26,465 nt of DNA, taken from positions 1 to 26,465 of the forward strand of contig JBKBXX010000036.1 in NCBI GenBank assembly GCA_046313915.1, in the 5' to 3' direction. The position numbers and the translations under genes are program-made. The first letter of the stretch is position 1. Each line of letters opens with the position of its first letter. Shown here one piece after another: positions 25,327-26,465 of the stretch. The DNA comes from CAKKQX01 sp046313915 (GTDB lineage Bacteria; Pseudomonadota; Gammaproteobacteria; Burkholderiales; SG8-41). The notes below the pieces were generated by a model. That model ran no database searches. It was not told where the DNA came from and saw nothing but the letters and a program-made list of their open reading frames with translations.

Positions 25327-26465
25327 TCAGCGCTTTTCCGCCGCCTTGCCCGCCTCCTTGCGCAGCTCGTCGTTTTGCCGGCGTATCTCCCTGAGACGGG
25401 CTTCGGTGGCGGAAAGCTGGTAAAAATCCCCGTCCCCGCTTTTCAGCGCGATCTGCAGCTGCTCGATCGCGGCAGGAAGATTACCCATCCTGACATAAGC
25501 TTCGCCCTGGGCGCGATGCTGGGCCAGCCGTTTGTCGAGCATGGCATAGCTGCGCGCCTGCAGCAGATAAAGCCGGTGGTCTTCGGTAACGGAGCGCAAC
25601 CGCTCGTCGACCAGCTTCAGCACGGCCTGCGGCTGGCGGTTTTTGAGCAGCGCTTCGGCATAATCGTAGATCAGGGCACGGTAGTTGGGATGCGCTTTGA
25701 GCGCGTCGCGATAACAGGCGAGAGCAGAATCCGTTTCGCCGCTGGCGACGCGGAGCCGACAGTCGAGCGTATCGATGATGGGGCTCACCACGCCGAGTTT
25801 GCGCAATTCTTCCAGTTCTTTTCTGGCGCGCGTATGGTTTTGGACCCGCAGCAGGCTCGCGACCAGGCCGTAGCGGCCCGCCGCCTCGCTCAGAAATTTG
25901 CGCTCGTTCAGACTGTGCTCGAAAAAGGCGAGGGCTTCGCGCGGCGTATCGGCGCTTGCCTTGAGCTTGGCGCGGATCAGCTGGAATTCCAGGCTGTCGG
26001 GAACCTGGCGGTAAGGCAGTGCCTGGACGCGGTTCTGGACATCGGCGATGCGCTCATAGGTCAGCGGGTGGGTGCGCAAATAAGACGGCGCTCCACCTTC
26101 GGAAAGACGGGTGGCGCGCTGCAGCCGCTCGAAAAACGCCGGCATCGCGTGCGGGTCGTAACCCGATTTTTCCAGGATCTGCACGCCGATGCGATCGGCT
26201 TCCTGTTCGTTGGCACGCGTGAAATTGAGCTGGCTCTGGACCACCCCCGCCTGGCCGAACGCTGTGGCTGCCCCGGCTACGTCGGAATTGGCGCGCGAGG
26301 CAAGGATTGCCACCGCCAGCGCCGCGATCGATACGATCTGGCTGCGCTTCTGCTGGTCGATCAGCCGCGCGATGTGCCGCTGGGTGACGTGGGCGATCTC
26401 GTGCGCCAGCACGCTCGCGACCTCCGATTCGCTTTGCGCCGACAGGAGCAGTCCGGTGTTGACGC
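25327..26465 (-). CDS. M48 family zinc metalloprotease with TPR repeats (BepA-like), 5' end missing
   Basis: The gene runs off the right edge of the window: codons continue upstream of the HEIAH motif to the last base (VNTGLLLSAQSESEVAS...). HEIAH, about 20 residues into the visible part, is the zinc-binding HExxH, and the downstream NEQEADRIGVQIL carries the third ligand. The C-terminal 250 residues form TPR-like helical repeats (ALACYRDALKAHPNYRALIYDYAEALL is one). BepA (YfgC) acts in the periplasm on outer membrane protein assembly and LptD maturation. The C-terminus has a charged tail ending in EAGKAAEKR. The signal peptide expected of the family cannot be seen. Confidence 0.9.
   Translation of the reverse strand, partial: VNTGLLLSAQSESEVASVLAHEIAHVTQRHIARLIDQQKRSQIVSIAALAVAILASRANSDVAGAATAFGQAGVVQSQLNFTRANEQEADRIGVQILEKSGYDPHAMPAFFERLQRATRLSEGGAPSYLRTHPLTYERIADVQNRVQALPYRQVPDSLEFQLIRAKLKASADTPREALAFFEHSLNERKFLSEAAGRYGLVASLLRVQNHTRARKELEELRKLGVVSPIIDTLDCRLRVASGETDSALACYRDALKAHPNYRALIYDYAEALLKNRQPQAVLKLVDERLRSVTEDHRLYLLQARSYAMLDKRLAQHRAQGEAYVRMGNLPAAIEQLQIALKSGDGDFYQLSATEARLREIRRQNDELRKEAGKAAEKR

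Overview
The window is GC-rich, densely coding DNA that most resembles a betaproteobacterial chromosome. The best indicators are the partial holC / DUF2486-like / valS arrangement at the left edge and a BepA-like M48 protease at the right edge. There is no tRNA, rRNA, IS element or CRISPR array that I can see.

Left flank (1-5137, + strand): the 3' end of holC, a low-complexity DUF2486-like reading frame that runs without a stop into valS, and an MFS exporter. Right flank (about 23037-26465): a small conserved hypothetical gene, chrA and a short chrB-type gene on the + strand, then the 3' part of an M48/TPR protease on the - strand.

The centre (5161-22712, about 17.5 kb, all - strand) is a cytoplasmic sulfur-oxidation island of the sHdr-LbpA type. 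In transcription order it reads: tusA, shdrC1, shdrB1, shdrA, a conserved hypothetical gene, shdrC2, shdrB2, a cysteine-rich GcvH-like lipoate-binding protein, a DsrE3-type sulfurtransferase, a second (canonical) LbpA, a LipS-type radical SAM protein, an sLpl(AB)-type lipoate ligase, a LipT-like flavoprotein, a secreted GlcG/HbpS-like protein, a second LipS-type radical SAM protein, an exported SCP2-like protein, DsrE2, a FadL-family outer membrane channel, and a distal trio: a Gly-tailed hypothetical protein, a second lipoate-ligase-like protein and a degenerate receiver-like protein.

Known biology of this system: sulfane sulfur is relayed by TusA and DsrE proteins to the sHdr complex, which works with lipoylated LbpA to oxidise it. 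LbpA is lipoylated by a dedicated sLpl(AB)/LipS1/LipS2/LipT pathway separate from ordinary LipB/LipA. All of these parts can be recognised here.

The parts not explained by the described core are the second LbpA with CxxC pairs at both ends, the FadL / SCP2-like / DsrE2 group (possibly uptake of a hydrophobic sulfur substrate), the GlcG-like protein lodged among the lipoate genes, and the three-gene distal module. A candidate sigma70 promoter with an overlapping inverted repeat lies just upstream of tusA. A candidate internal promoter precedes dsrE2, and a hairpin terminator follows fadL, so the block is probably several transcripts. Gene functions are inferred from motifs and family recognition by eye; no database search was run.
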